61,385 bases of DNA. Origin: Zoogloeaceae bacterium. Lineage in GTDB: Bacteria > Pseudomonadota > Gammaproteobacteria > Burkholderiales > Rhodocyclaceae. Each line of letters starts with the position of its first letter. Within the stretch, counting starts at the first letter, position 1. Made by a program: the position numbers and the translations under genes. The stretch spans positions 1 to 61,385 of the forward strand of contig JAITSU010000039.1 of the NCBI GenBank assembly GCA_031287525.1. The letters are read 5' to 3'. The notes under the pieces were generated by a model. That model was not told the DNA's origin and searched no databases. It saw nothing but the letters and a program-made list of their open reading frames with translations. Shown here piece after piece: positions 52,462-61,034 of the stretch.

Positions 52462-53061
52462 TCATACAAGCCCCAGCAACATCGACTGATGTACAGTGGC
52501 GGTTCCTTTACTCACATACTGGATATTTTCCGCTCCACCCAAAGCCAAAGCGGGAACGAAAAAGAAAATATCTTCCTCATTCAACTGCCCGAATTTTTCA
52601 GTTGCCTGTTCAAAAAGTTGCGCTTTCAACAATTCATCAGCGACTTTTTTCTGGGTAATGAAATCATCAAAAAAACTTCTCAAACTCCAACAACATACGC
52701 TGGTTTTTCGGTAATGAATATCCAGCAGACTGACATCTTCGTCCGTATCCGTCAGCTTTCTATAATAGAAAACATCACCGAATCCTGTAACGATGATGGG
52801 CAGTTTCTTGAAATCTTCTCCGCCAATCCAGGGATAAAAACTGTCCATGTAATCGCTGGGTTTGATGATTTTTATCAAACCGTTACCATAGCTCCCAAAC
52901 CCGTATTGAGTCCAGAAACTGAGCAATTCTGCGGGTAATTTATCACGATAATGTTCAAGCTCCTCAGAAGATGGACGCACCAGATTTTCGGCAGGCTTGT
53001 AGGTATCTACAAACCGCTTGAATACATTTAATTTCTTGCTCTTGTCCTCAAACACCCACAT
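52462..53061 (-). CDS. GAD-like/DUF1851-type immunity-like protein
   Basis: A 199-residue protein beginning MWVFEDKSKKLNVFKRFVDT. It has features of GAD-like and DUF1851 (Tdi1-type) proteins: SSEELEHYRDKLPAELLSFW, then QYGFGSYGNGLIKIIKPSDY, and later FGDVFYYRKLTDTDEDVSLL. This architecture is known in type VI effector-immunity systems. The ATG at 53061 follows AGGAGG. The coding region is AT-rich compared with its neighbours, suggesting transfer. No toxin is adjacent. Confidence 0.65.
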   Translation of the reverse strand: MWVFEDKSKKLNVFKRFVDTYKPAENLVRPSSEELEHYRDKLPAELLSFWTQYGFGSYGNGLIKIIKPSDYMDSFYPWIGGEDFKKLPIIVTGFGDVFYYRKLTDTDEDVSLLDIHYRKTSVCCWSLRSFFDDFITQKKVADELLKAQLFEQATEKFGQLNEEDIFFFVPALALGGAENIQYVSKGTATVHQSMLLGLV

Positions 53062-53161
53062 GGCACCCTCCTGTATAGCATTACGAAATTTTAACGGTAT
53101 ACCAGTATAGCATTTCGTATCGCAATCCGCGCAGGTCGCGCACGCCGTTGGCGTGTCCGGT

Positions 53162-53635
53162 CTACGGGCTGATTCCGGCTTTCCAGCGTTCCAGTTTCCG
53201 CGCGAATGGCAGCGTATAAGCCGGACTGGAAGACGGCAGGACGCAGGTTTCCAGCCCCAACGCCGCCAGCCGGGGCGCGAATTTTCCGGCGGTTTGACCG
53301 TTGAAACAGACACGCCGCAAATGCGGCGTTTGCGGCAACAAGGCGGCGAAATCGTTGGCTTTTCCAGCGCGGATGTCGGCATCCAGCGCGCCGGGGCGGA
53401 TGCAGGCGCGATAGACATCCCAAATGCCGATATGCCGCGCCAACACACGCGCTACACGTTCAGCATAGAGAAGTTCATAAAGCGGCTCATCGAAAATCGC
53501 GCCCAGCAGTTTCCAGAAATGGTTTTGCCTGTGCCCATAGTATTGCTGCGCCGCAAGGGACGTAGGGGAAGGAAAGCTGCCCAGAATCAGCAGCCTGACC
53601 TCTGCGTTGAGGATGGGCGGTAGTCCGGTGAGCAT
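53162..53635 (-). CDS. Uracil-DNA-glycosylase-superfamily (hypoxanthine/deoxyinosine) glycosylase
   Basis: A 157-residue protein with LLILGSFPSPTSLAAQQYYG, then HRQNHFWKLLG, the signature of the UDG superfamily family 6 (hypoxanthine-DNA glycosylase). The C-terminus has LPSSSPAYTLPFARKLERW, the substrate-binding S-P-A-Y motif. It would excise deaminated bases. The ATG at 53635 has no strong ribosome binding site. It lies downstream of higA on the same strand, 33 bases away. Confidence 0.82.
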   Translation of the reverse strand: MLTGLPPILNAEVRLLILGSFPSPTSLAAQQYYGHRQNHFWKLLGAIFDEPLYELLYAERVARVLARHIGIWDVYRACIRPGALDADIRAGKANDFAALLPQTPHLRRVCFNGQTAGKFAPRLAALGLETCVLPSSSPAYTLPFARKLERWKAGISP

Positions 53636-53668
53636 GGGAGAATTCAGAGCGCCATCCCTGTTGCAGAA

Positions 53669-53959
53669 TCAGGCGGCGTGCGCGAACTGAATTTGTTTGA
53701 TGGGGGGTTGCGGATGCTGCATGGCACGCCATAAATCATAGTTGGCTTGTAGCGCAACCCAGGCGCGGGCGCTGCCAATTCCGGCGGATTCCAGACGAAT
53801 GGCAAGGTCAGGGCTGATTGCCGCATGACCATTGAGCACGCGCGAAAGCGCAGGGCGGGACATGCCCAGACAGTCGGCTGCGTCGCTGATGGACAGCGCC
53901 TGCGGCTCAAAAACCGTTTCGCGCAGAATCTCGCCGGGATGGATTTGGGTATGCTGCAT
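53669..53959 (-). CDS. higA: HigA-type addiction module antitoxin
   Basis: A 96-residue XRE-type protein with IHPGEILRETVFEPQALSIS, typical of HigA (VapI), and helix-turn-helix DAADCLGMSRPALSRVLNG. The rest (PDLAIRLESAGIGSARAWVA) is the antitoxin core. It follows higB after 18 bases, the reverse order to most toxin-antitoxin pairs but usual for higBA. It would repress its operon. Confidence 0.92.
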   Translation of the reverse strand: MQHTQIHPGEILRETVFEPQALSISDAADCLGMSRPALSRVLNGHAAISPDLAIRLESAGIGSARAWVALQANYDLWRAMQHPQPPIKQIQFAHAA

Positions 53960-53977
53960 GGTGATGTTCCTTCAAAT

Positions 53978-54256
53978 TCAGTGATAATCCTGATAATCAA
54001 CCAGTTCAACATCCGTGCCAACAAAACGGAATGTCACCCGCCAATTGGCATTGACCGAAACCGACCAATGCCCGACAAGACCGCCTTTGAGCGGATGCAG
54101 CCCCAGACCTGGTAAGCCCATGTCTTCCGGCTGCTGCGCCACATCAAGCAACTGCAAAATCATGCCAAGTTTTCTGGCGTGAACCGCTTGCACGCCACGG
54201 GCAGACCCCGTGCGGTAGAGCTGTTCCAAGCCTTTATGTCGGAATCCGATAATCAT
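53978..54256 (-). CDS. higB: HigB-type ribosome-dependent mRNA interferase toxin
   Basis: A 92-residue RelE-fold toxin. MIIGFRHKGLEQLYRTGSAR is the start of many HigB proteins. LHPLKGGLVGHWSVSVNANW, then RVTFRF holds the catalytic core and VELVDYQDYH the end. The ATG at 54256 is chosen within a longer frame. It lies upstream of higA. Between it and htpG is a degenerate 64-bp palindromic element. Confidence 0.92.
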   Translation of the reverse strand: MIIGFRHKGLEQLYRTGSARGVQAVHARKLGMILQLLDVAQQPEDMGLPGLGLHPLKGGLVGHWSVSVNANWRVTFRFVGTDVELVDYQDYH

Positions 54257-54301
54257 GCTGTATTGTGTTCTGTAACGGCACGAAGCACAAGTTTTGCCGA
54301 T

Positions 54302-54365
54302 GGTAGAGTGGCTCAAAGAAATCGCCGAATGTAACGCCCGACGCGTTCGGAGAACGTGCCCTACC
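54302..54365 (-). repeat. Degenerate 64-bp copy of the family B element
   Basis: Starts GGTAGAGTGGC and ends GAACGTGCCCTACC. It aligns with GGTAGGGCGGG...GAACGCGCCCTACC but has several changes and one base fewer. It lies between htpG and higB. Confidence 0.7.
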
Positions 54366-54374
54366 TGATCCCTG

Positions 54375-56285
54375 TCATCTGGACGACAGCGCCAGCATCA
54401 AATCATTGATGCGCTTCACAAACCCCGCCGGGTCTTCGAGTTGACCGCCTTCCGCCAATTCCGCCTGTTCAAAGAGCAGCGCCGACCAGTCATCGAAGCG
54501 GGTTTCTTCGTATTTCAGGCGTTGGACGGCGGGATGGTTGGGATTGATTTCCAGAATGGGTTTCATGTCTGGCGCTTTTTGACCAGCGGCTTTCAGGATG
54601 CGGGCAAGGTTGCCGGAAACGTCGAAATCTTCCGTGACCAGACAGGAAGGCGAATCGGTCAGGCGATGGGTGACGCGCACATCTTTCACGCGCTCGCCCA
54701 GGGATTTTTTCACCTTGTCGATGAGTTCCTTGTATTCGTCGGCGGCTTTTTCGGCTTCCTTTTTCTCGGCTTCGTCTTCCAGCTTGCCCAAATCCAGCCC
54801 GCCCTTGGCGACGGATTGCAGGGGCTTGCCGTCGAATTCGGTGAGATTGCCGACCACCCACTCGTCCACGCGATCAGAGAGGAGCAGCACTTCGATGCCT
54901 TTTTTGCGGAAAATTTCCAGATGCGGGCTGTTCTGCGCCGCTTTGAAAGATTCGGCGGCGACGTAGTAAATCTTCTCCTGCCCTTCCTTCATGCGCCCGA
55001 TGTAATCTTTCAAGGACACCGTTTCGTCCGGCGTGTCGGCATGGGTAGACGCGAAGCGCAGCAAGGCGGCGACTTTTTCCTTGTTGGCGAAATCTTCGCC
55101 GATGCCTTCTTTTAACACCTTGCCGAATTCGCCCCAGAATTTTTTGTATTTCTCCTGTTCCGCCGCGTCGTCACTGTCCGCCATCGCTTCCAGCATGGCG
55201 AGCACCTTGCGTGTGCAGCCGTTGCGGATGGCTTCGATGTCCTTGCTTTCCTGCAAAATTTCGCGCGACACATTCAGCGGCAAATCCGCCGAATCCACCA
55301 CGCCGCGAATGAAACGCAAATACAACGGCATCAGCTTTTCCGCGTCGTCCATGATGAAAACGCGCTTGACATAAAGTTTGATGCCGTGACGGGCATTGCG
55401 ATCCCAGAGGTCAAAAGGCGCGCGCGCCGGAATATATAACAACTGGGTATATTCCTGCTTGCCCTCAACCCTGGCGTGCGTCCAGGCGAGCGGGTCTTCA
55501 AAATCGTGCGCGACGTGTTTGTAAAACGCTTGATATTCCGCCTCGCTCACCTCGCTTTTGCCACGCGCCCACAAGGCGTTGGCCTGGTTAACGGTTTCAT
55601 CCTCGCCACTCGGCACTTGCGCTTTTTTCTCCTCATCCCATTTTTCGCCCGCCATGCGAATCGGCAAAGTAATGTGGTCGGAATACTTGCGAATGATGGA
55701 TTTCAGCCGCCATGCGTCGAGAAAATCGTCCTCGCCCTCGCGCAGATGCAGCGTCACCTCAGTGCCGCGCCCCGCCTTCTCCACCGCTTCCACGGAAAAA
55801 TCGCCTTCACCGGCAGATTCCCAACGCACGCCCTGTTCGGCAGGCAAACCGGCGCGGCGGGAAACCACCGTCACCTTGTCCGCGACAATGAAAGAGGAAT
55901 AAAACCCGACGCCGAACTGCCCAATCAAATGCGCGTCCTTCGCCTGGTCGCCAGTCAGGGCGCTGAAAAACTCCCTGGTGCCGGACTTGGCAATCGTGCC
56001 CAAATGCGCGATCGCCTCCTCACGGGAAAGCCCGATGCCGTTATCGGCAATAGTAATGCTGCGAGCATCCTTGTCAAAACTGACCCGAATACTCAAATCG
56101 CCATCGTCGCCATACAGGGCAGCGTTGTTCAGCGCCTCGAAACGCAGCTTGTCGCAAGCGTCGGAAGCATTGGAAATCAGCTCGCGCAAAAAAATTTCCT
56201 TGTTGCTGTAAAGGGAGTGAATCATCAACTGCAAAAGCTGCTTCACCTCGGTCTGAAATCCGAGCGTTTCCTTACTGGCGGTCAT
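54375..56285 (-). CDS. htpG: Chaperone HtpG (Hsp90)
   Basis: A 636-residue ATP-dependent chaperone. It has the N-terminal Hsp90 motifs [40 protein letters not shown] and [11 protein letters not shown]. The middle domain has [20 protein letters not shown], then SREILQ. The length is usual for bacterial HtpG. It is minus-strand, about 120 bases from higB. No heat-shock promoter was identified. Confidence 0.98.
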   Translation of the reverse strand: MTASKETLGFQTEVKQLLQLMIHSLYSNKEIFLRELISNASDACDKLRFEALNNAALYGDDGDLSIRVSFDKDARSITIADNGIGLSREEAIAHLGTIAKSGTREFFSALTGDQAKDAHLIGQFGVGFYSSFIVADKVTVVSRRAGLPAEQGVRWESAGEGDFSVEAVEKAGRGTEVTLHLREGEDDFLDAWRLKSIIRKYSDHITLPIRMAGEKWDEEKKAQVPSGEDETVNQANALWARGKSEVSEAEYQAFYKHVAHDFEDPLAWTHARVEGKQEYTQLLYIPARAPFDLWDRNARHGIKLYVKRVFIMDDAEKLMPLYLRFIRGVVDSADLPLNVSREILQESKDIEAIRNGCTRKVLAMLEAMADSDDAAEQEKYKKFWGEFGKVLKEGIGEDFANKEKVAALLRFASTHADTPDETVSLKDYIGRMKEGQEKIYYVAAESFKAAQNSPHLEIFRKKGIEVLLLSDRVDEWVVGNLTEFDGKPLQSVAKGGLDLGKLEDEAEKKEAEKAADEYKELIDKVKKSLGERVKDVRVTHRLTDSPSCLVTEDFDVSGNLARILKAAGQKAPDMKPILEINPNHPAVQRLKYEETRFDDWSALLFEQAELAEGGQLEDPAGFVKRINDLMLALSSR

Positions 56286-56417
56286 GCGGGTTCTCCTGTT
56301 GGATAGAAAAAGATGAAACAGGAGATGGGGATGGATGGGGGAATTTCAAGTCTGGCGCATCACTTCGTTCAGTGTGCCAACCCTTCACGCGCTGCGCGGA
56401 AATCGAACCGACGAACA

Positions 56418-56678
56418 TCAATCGTCATAATGCGCTCCACATTGGACAATCACAATCTGTTCATTTTCTACCTTGTAAACAATCCTGTTCGCCTCATCAA
56501 TGCGTCTGCTCCAATACCCCTGCAATTCATGCTTCAACGGTTCCGGCTTGCCAATACCGGAAAAGGGGGAACGGTTGATGTCTTTCAGGATGCTGTTGAT
56601 ACGCTTTAAGGTTTTCTTATCCTGCCCTTGCCAGTACAGGTATTCTTCCCATGCTTCATCCGTCCAGGCTTTTTGCAT
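56418..56678 (-). CDS. yoeB: YoeB/Txe family mRNA interferase toxin
   Basis: An 86-residue RelE-fold toxin with TDEAWEEYLYWQGQDKKTLK, then RINSILKDINRSPFSGIGKP. EPLKHELQGYWSRRIDEANR, then IVYKVENEQIVIVQCGAHYD is the catalytic and C-terminal part typical of YoeB (the E46, R65 and H83 region and final Tyr). The ATG at 56678 is 1 base after the antitoxin stop. It would cut mRNA at the ribosomal A site. Confidence 0.93.
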   Translation of the reverse strand: MQKAWTDEAWEEYLYWQGQDKKTLKRINSILKDINRSPFSGIGKPEPLKHELQGYWSRRIDEANRIVYKVENEQIVIVQCGAHYDD

Positions 56679-56679
56679 G

Positions 56680-56934
56680 TCAGTCTTCCAACAGTTCATG
56701 CACGGTGACTTTCCCTGCCTCGGCGTGGGCGATTGAACGGGCAAGCCGCGCCTGATTTTTTTCATTGTAGAAAGGGTCGGAAATCTCAAACGGGATTTTG
56801 CCTTGGCGCAAGGATTGGCGCGCAAAGATGTTGAATGCGGTGGACAGGTTCATACCCAAGTCCTGAAACAGGTTTTCGACTCTTTCCTTGATTTCACGGT
56901 CAAGCCTGACCGTGACGTTGATGGTTTCAGACAT
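56680..56934 (-). CDS. RelB/DinJ-type antitoxin
   Basis: An 84-residue ribbon-helix-helix protein. MSETINVTVRLDREIKERVE, then NLFQDLGMNLSTAFNIFARQ is the DinJ/RelB fold. The C-terminal part (about 50-84) would bind the toxin. It is a RelB/DinJ-type antitoxin with a YoeB-type toxin rather than YefM, a mixed pairing known from other genomes. It is the first gene of the operon. Confidence 0.88.
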   Translation of the reverse strand: MSETINVTVRLDREIKERVENLFQDLGMNLSTAFNIFARQSLRQGKIPFEISDPFYNEKNQARLARSIAHAEAGKVTVHELLED

Positions 56935-57120
56935 TGCTGTATCTCCTTGGTTGGAAGCAGCTTAGTCTATCATTTCGTGCGTTTCAAGTGAAATGCACGA
57001 GCATCCGCGCTGATAATGCCTTTCCGTTCTATCAATCGAACGAATCGTTCTAGCCACTGTTTCATTGGCAGCCGTTCTGAGTCGTATACTCGCTGCCTTT
57101 CACCTTGCCTTGGTGTTGCC

Positions 57121-58440
57121 ATGCCCAAAACTGCTGTCAAGAAATCTCCCGCGAAAGCTTCCGCGTCTGCCGACCTTCCGCTTTCTTTCGATACGCTCTG
57201 CATTCAGGGCGGTTACGACCCCAAGTTTGGGGAGCCGCGCATTTTGCCGATTATTCAGAGCACGACCTACAAATATGACGACATCGACCATGTGAACCGG
57301 ATTATGACGTTGCAGGCGTTCGGGCATAAGTACAGTCGCACCAGCAATCCGACGGTGGCGGGGTTCGAGGGGCGGCTGAATCTGCTTGAAGGCGGCGCGG
57401 CGACGGTGGCGACGGCTTCGGGGCAGGCGGCGAATGTGCTGGCGATTTCCAATATCGTCAAGGCGGGCGATCATGTGCTGGCGGCGACGCAGCTTTATGG
57501 CGGCACATTTACCTTGCTGAATTCCACCCTGAAAAAGTTTGGCGTCAACACGACTTTTTTTGATGCCGACGCGCCCACCCGCGACATCGAAAAACTCGTC
57601 CGCCCGGAAACCCGCCTCATTTTCGGCGAAACCATCGGCAATCCCGGACTTTCGATTCTCGATTTCGACAAGCTCTCCGGCATCGCCAAAAAACACGGGA
57701 TTCCTTTTGTGGTCGACAATTCGCTGGCGACGGCATGGCTGTGCCAACCCTTTTTGCACGGCGCGAACATCGTCACCTATTCCGCAACCAAGTATATCGA
57801 CGGTCATGCCACAAGCATTGGCGGGGCGGTCATTGACGGCGGAAATTTTGACTGGACGAACGGCAAGTTCCCGGATTTCACCACGCCTGACCCGACTTAC
57901 AACGGCGTGGTGTATGCTGAAAAATTCCCGCAGTCGCCGTTTCTCATCAAGGCGCGCGCCCAATTTTTGCGCGACTTCGGCGGTTGTTTGAGTCCGATGA
58001 ACGCTTTTTTGTTCAATCTGGGGCTGGAAACCCTGCATTTGCGGATGCCGCGCCACGGCGAAAACGCGCTGGCGCTCGCCAGATTCCTCGCCAAACACCC
58101 AAAAGTGGCGTGGCTGAATTATCCGGGAATAGATGCCACCGGCAAGAAGCGCATCGCCAAATACTTCCGCCACAACAATGGCAGCGGCATCTTGACTTTC
58201 GGCGTCAAGGGCGGCATGGACGCGGTGCGCCGTTTCGTGAAAAAGCTGAAAGTGGCGGCGCTGGTGGTGCATGTGGCGGACGCCCGCACCGGCGTGCTGC
58301 ATCCGGCTTCTTCCACGCACGCGCAGATGAACCCGGAACAGCTCAAGGCAGCGGGCATTTCGCTAGATACAATTCGCGTCACCGTCGGTCTGGAAGACGT
58401 GGGCGACCTGATTCACGATTTCGACCAGGCGCTTGCCTGA
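57121..58440 (+). CDS. metY: O-acetyl(succinyl)homoserine sulfhydrylase MetY
   Basis: The 439-residue PLP enzyme (fold type I) makes homocysteine from acylhomoserine and sulfide. The PLP lysine is in TYSATKYIDGHATSIGG, with ATASGQAANVLAISNIVKAG and VVDNSLATAWLCQPFLHGAN. The 440-residue class, with QSTTYKYDDIDHVNRIMTLQ, is O-acetylhomoserine aminocarboxypropyltransferase-like. The ATG at 57121 lacks a good ribosome binding site. It is the partner of metX, 56 kb away. No SAM-II riboswitch was seen before it. Confidence 0.92.
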   Translation: MPKTAVKKSPAKASASADLPLSFDTLCIQGGYDPKFGEPRILPIIQSTTYKYDDIDHVNRIMTLQAFGHKYSRTSNPTVAGFEGRLNLLEGGAATVATASGQAANVLAISNIVKAGDHVLAATQLYGGTFTLLNSTLKKFGVNTTFFDADAPTRDIEKLVRPETRLIFGETIGNPGLSILDFDKLSGIAKKHGIPFVVDNSLATAWLCQPFLHGANIVTYSATKYIDGHATSIGGAVIDGGNFDWTNGKFPDFTTPDPTYNGVVYAEKFPQSPFLIKARAQFLRDFGGCLSPMNAFLFNLGLETLHLRMPRHGENALALARFLAKHPKVAWLNYPGIDATGKKRIAKYFRHNNGSGILTFGVKGGMDAVRRFVKKLKVAALVVHVADARTGVLHPASSTHAQMNPEQLKAAGISLDTIRVTVGLEDVGDLIHDFDQALA

Positions 58441-58491
58441 ATTTTTGATTCAATTTTCGATTTAACTTTCACTTCACACACAGCGCACACC

Positions 58492-59466
58492 ATGTCCGAT
58501 TCAACGCCTTCCACGCTGCATATTGCCGCCGCCCCCTATCTGCGCCTCGCCGCCGCGCCCAGGCATCTCACCGATGAACTTGTCATCACCACCACCGAAC
58601 GCGCCTTTCAGCCGCGTGTGGACGACCTGTTGAGCGATTGGGTTGCCACCATCGCCACGCCTGCTTTCAAGCTGATTCGCGCCCGCGAAGGCGCTCTGAC
58701 AAATTTTTGCAGCATCGGCACCGGCGTGGGGCTGGATGCGCTTGCCGCCATTGAAACTTTGGGCGCGACCCAAATCGGTGTCACCGATGTGCATGAAGAA
58801 GTCGTCGCCGCCGCCGTCGCCAATATCCGCCGCAACCTGCGCGACCCGGAGCGCGTCGCGCTGCAATCCGGCTTTGGGGATTTGCTCATGCCGCTGGCAA
58901 CGCAAAAACCGCGCTACCAGATTATTTACGAAAACCTGCCCAACATCCCCATTGCCGACGCCGAAGAAATCGCCACTGCCCGCACAAGTTCCAGTTTCGT
59001 GCCGCCGCGCCGCGAAGCCGTGCCGGAAGTGTTGAAGCGCAATCTGCTCGCGCTGCACTACGTCGCCCTGCTGCAAGCCCGCGATTTTCTCGCGCCGCAA
59101 GGGTCGGTGCTGTCGCTTTTGGGCGCGCGCGTGCCGCTCGCCGTGTTTCTCGACATGGCGAAGGCTGCGGGTTTCCGTGGCGAAATTTTCACCTACGGCT
59201 GGAAAGTTCAAGCCGAAACCGAAGCGGTGCTCACCGGACACCTCGCCCAACAAGCGGCGGGACTCGGCCCCTACCATTTCTATCGCGCCGAACGGCTGGC
59301 GGAAGTGTTCGCCCATGTGACGTTGGAAGAATCCGGCGAACGCGCCCGCGACCTCGAACAAAGCCTCATTCCCGACCAACTCTCCCCCGCCGAAGCCTGG
59401 GCAGCCTACCAGCAGGGCGACGCCATCGCCCACACGGTCGTCGTGCTGCGCTCGCATCTCGTCTGA
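58492..59466 (+). CDS. Methyltransferase-like protein, co-translated with a DMSP-lyase-like cupin
   Basis: A 324-residue protein with a Rossmann-type SAM-binding segment (NFCSIGTGVGLDALAAIETL, then GATQIGVTDVHEEVVAAAVA) and IIYENLPNIPI in the place of the catalytic (N/D)PPY motif. Residue conservation suggests a class I methyltransferase fold, but the altered motif makes an N-methyltransferase reaction uncertain. It ends one base before the start of the DMSP-lyase-like gene, so the two are co-translated. Substrate unknown. Confidence 0.7.
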   Translation: MSDSTPSTLHIAAAPYLRLAAAPRHLTDELVITTTERAFQPRVDDLLSDWVATIATPAFKLIRAREGALTNFCSIGTGVGLDALAAIETLGATQIGVTDVHEEVVAAAVANIRRNLRDPERVALQSGFGDLLMPLATQKPRYQIIYENLPNIPIADAEEIATARTSSSFVPPRREAVPEVLKRNLLALHYVALLQARDFLAPQGSVLSLLGARVPLAVFLDMAKAAGFRGEIFTYGWKVQAETEAVLTGHLAQQAAGLGPYHFYRAERLAEVFAHVTLEESGERARDLEQSLIPDQLSPAEAWAAYQQGDAIAHTVVVLRSHLV

Positions 59467-59467
59467 C

Positions 59468-60097
59468 ATGGCGCTCTCTCCCATCGCTGCCCTCGCCGCC
59501 GTCGATGCCGTGCGGCAACATTTCGCGCAACGCCTCAAAGCAGGCAAAGAAAGTGCCGATGTTGCCCTTGAACTGGACAATATCCTGACCCTGCTGGCAG
59601 GCGTCGATTTCGCGAAGCCGGATAAAAAACACCTGCAAGCCAGCGGGCATCCCGTGATCCGGCAATTGCAGCAAGTCGGCGCCAGCGCGGAAAATGACAA
59701 TGTGCTCGCCGCCTTCCTGCCTCATCTGGGCGACCTGCCCTGGCGTTACAGCTACGAACCCCGCCCCGACGCGCCCGACATCGGCGAGCGCATGGCGTGG
59801 GCAGAACTGGTCGGCCCCATCGCCCCCTTCAAAAGCAAAAAAGTCTGCATCGGCTTGACCGCCATCGGCGCCGGTCTGCTCTATCCCGCGCACAACCATC
59901 CAGCCGTCGAAACCTACCTCGTCCTCTCCGGTACCGCGCGCTGGACAGCAAACGGCATCACCCAAGCCCACCCGCCCGGCACACTCATCCTGCATCCGTC
60001 GAACATCACGCACGCGATGGAAGCCACCAACGAACCGCTACTCGCCGCCTATGCGTGGACGGGGGAGGTGGAAACGCTATCCACATATCAGGAGTAG
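59468..60097 (+). CDS. Dimethylsulfoniopropionate lyase-like cupin
   Basis: A 209-residue protein. The cupin motif HNHPAVETYLVLSG (H142, H144, E148, Tyr150) and H182 in PSNITHAMEATNEP match the metal ligands of the DMSP lyase family (DddL/DddQ type). The N-terminal half is helical. DMSP lyases release dimethylsulfide and acrylate. Many family members are of unknown activity, so a DMSP role is possible, not shown. It is paired with a methyltransferase-like gene. Confidence 0.75.
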   Translation: MALSPIAALAAVDAVRQHFAQRLKAGKESADVALELDNILTLLAGVDFAKPDKKHLQASGHPVIRQLQQVGASAENDNVLAAFLPHLGDLPWRYSYEPRPDAPDIGERMAWAELVGPIAPFKSKKVCIGLTAIGAGLLYPAHNHPAVETYLVLSGTARWTANGITQAHPPGTLILHPSNITHAMEATNEPLLAAYAWTGEVETLSTYQE

Positions 60098-60136
60098 TTC
60101 AGAATTCATTGATCACTGAGTTGCCGTTGCCATAAC

Positions 60137-60979
60137 CTAGAACGTCACCCGGTGCATGAGCCGATAGGCGGGCAGGTAATCGGGTACGGCATAGTGGACG
60201 GTGGCGTGGTTATCCCAGATGGCGACGGCATTGGGCGACCACACAAAACGCGCCTGAAATTCGGGACGCTCAAAGAGGTGGAACAGGTAGGCGAGCAAGT
60301 CGTCGCTCTGGGCGCGGGTTAGGCCTTCGATGCGTTCGGTATATTTCGGGCTGGCGAAAACGAATTTTTCTCCGGTGGCGGGGTGCGTTTTGATGAGGGG
60401 ATGGCTGACCGGAAGGTGGTTGTTACGCGCCTCCCGATAGCGTTCTTCGCCGCCTGCCTGAGCGCGGAAGACATCTCCCCAGCCGCTGTGGTCGATGGAA
60501 TGCAACGTCGTCAAGGTTTCCAGCCAGGCGGCAAGACCGGCGGGCAAAGCCTGGTAGACCTTGCGGGCGCTCGACCACAGGGTATCGCCGCCCCGCTCAG
60601 GCAGCACGCGGGCGGCGAGGATGGCGCCGGCGGGCGGGGCGGCCTGATAGCTGCTGTCGTTATGCCATTGGTCGACGTTGTAACGCGGGCCGCCGGGTCT
60701 GGTTTCCACGAGTTCGACAAGCTCATGTTCCGCGCTTGCGGGAAAAAAGGTTTTCTCCCGGCTGGGCGAACCGAAAATCCGCGCGACTTCGACTTGACGC
60801 GCTGGCGTCAGGGATTGGTCGCGCAAAAATAATACGTCGTGGTGGGCTAGCGCCAGACGGAGTTCTTCCGCCGTGGTCGCGTCCAGTGGCTCTGCCAGAT
60901 CAAGTCCCGTAATTTCCGCGCCGATATTGGGCGTGTAGGGCGTTAATTGAAAACGGGTGAATTTTGAAGTGAGCGTCAT
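60137..60979 (-). CDS. TauD/TfdA family 2-oxoglutarate dioxygenase
   Basis: A 280-residue Fe(II)/2-oxoglutarate enzyme. The iron ligands are H106 and D108 in QWHNDSSY and H262 in DNHATVHYA, followed by the Arg of YRLMHRVTF that holds 2-oxoglutarate. TPNIGAEITGLDLAEPLD is the usual N-terminus. In TauD the first motif is WHxDxT/S. The substrate may be a sulfonate, a herbicide-like ether or an amino acid; not taurine for certain. It is upstream of the class II aldolase on the minus strand. Confidence 0.88.
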   Translation of the reverse strand: MTLTSKFTRFQLTPYTPNIGAEITGLDLAEPLDATTAEELRLALAHHDVLFLRDQSLTPARQVEVARIFGSPSREKTFFPASAEHELVELVETRPGGPRYNVDQWHNDSSYQAAPPAGAILAARVLPERGGDTLWSSARKVYQALPAGLAAWLETLTTLHSIDHSGWGDVFRAQAGGEERYREARNNHLPVSHPLIKTHPATGEKFVFASPKYTERIEGLTRAQSDDLLAYLFHLFERPEFQARFVWSPNAVAIWDNHATVHYAVPDYLPAYRLMHRVTF

Positions 60980-61034
60980 GTTTTTCTCCTGATGATGAAT
61001 ACAGATTGATGAGGGGCGCGGGTTAATTCCGCCG

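Noticed and set aside
56935-57120. Search for a second SAM-II riboswitch before metY
   Set aside because: No GATAAAT..GCTAAA core or P1 stem was found in this leader.
56970-57203. Minus-strand frame upstream of metY
   Set aside because: It overlaps the metY start on the other strand and has no recognised motif or supported start; the metY frame is clearly the coding one.
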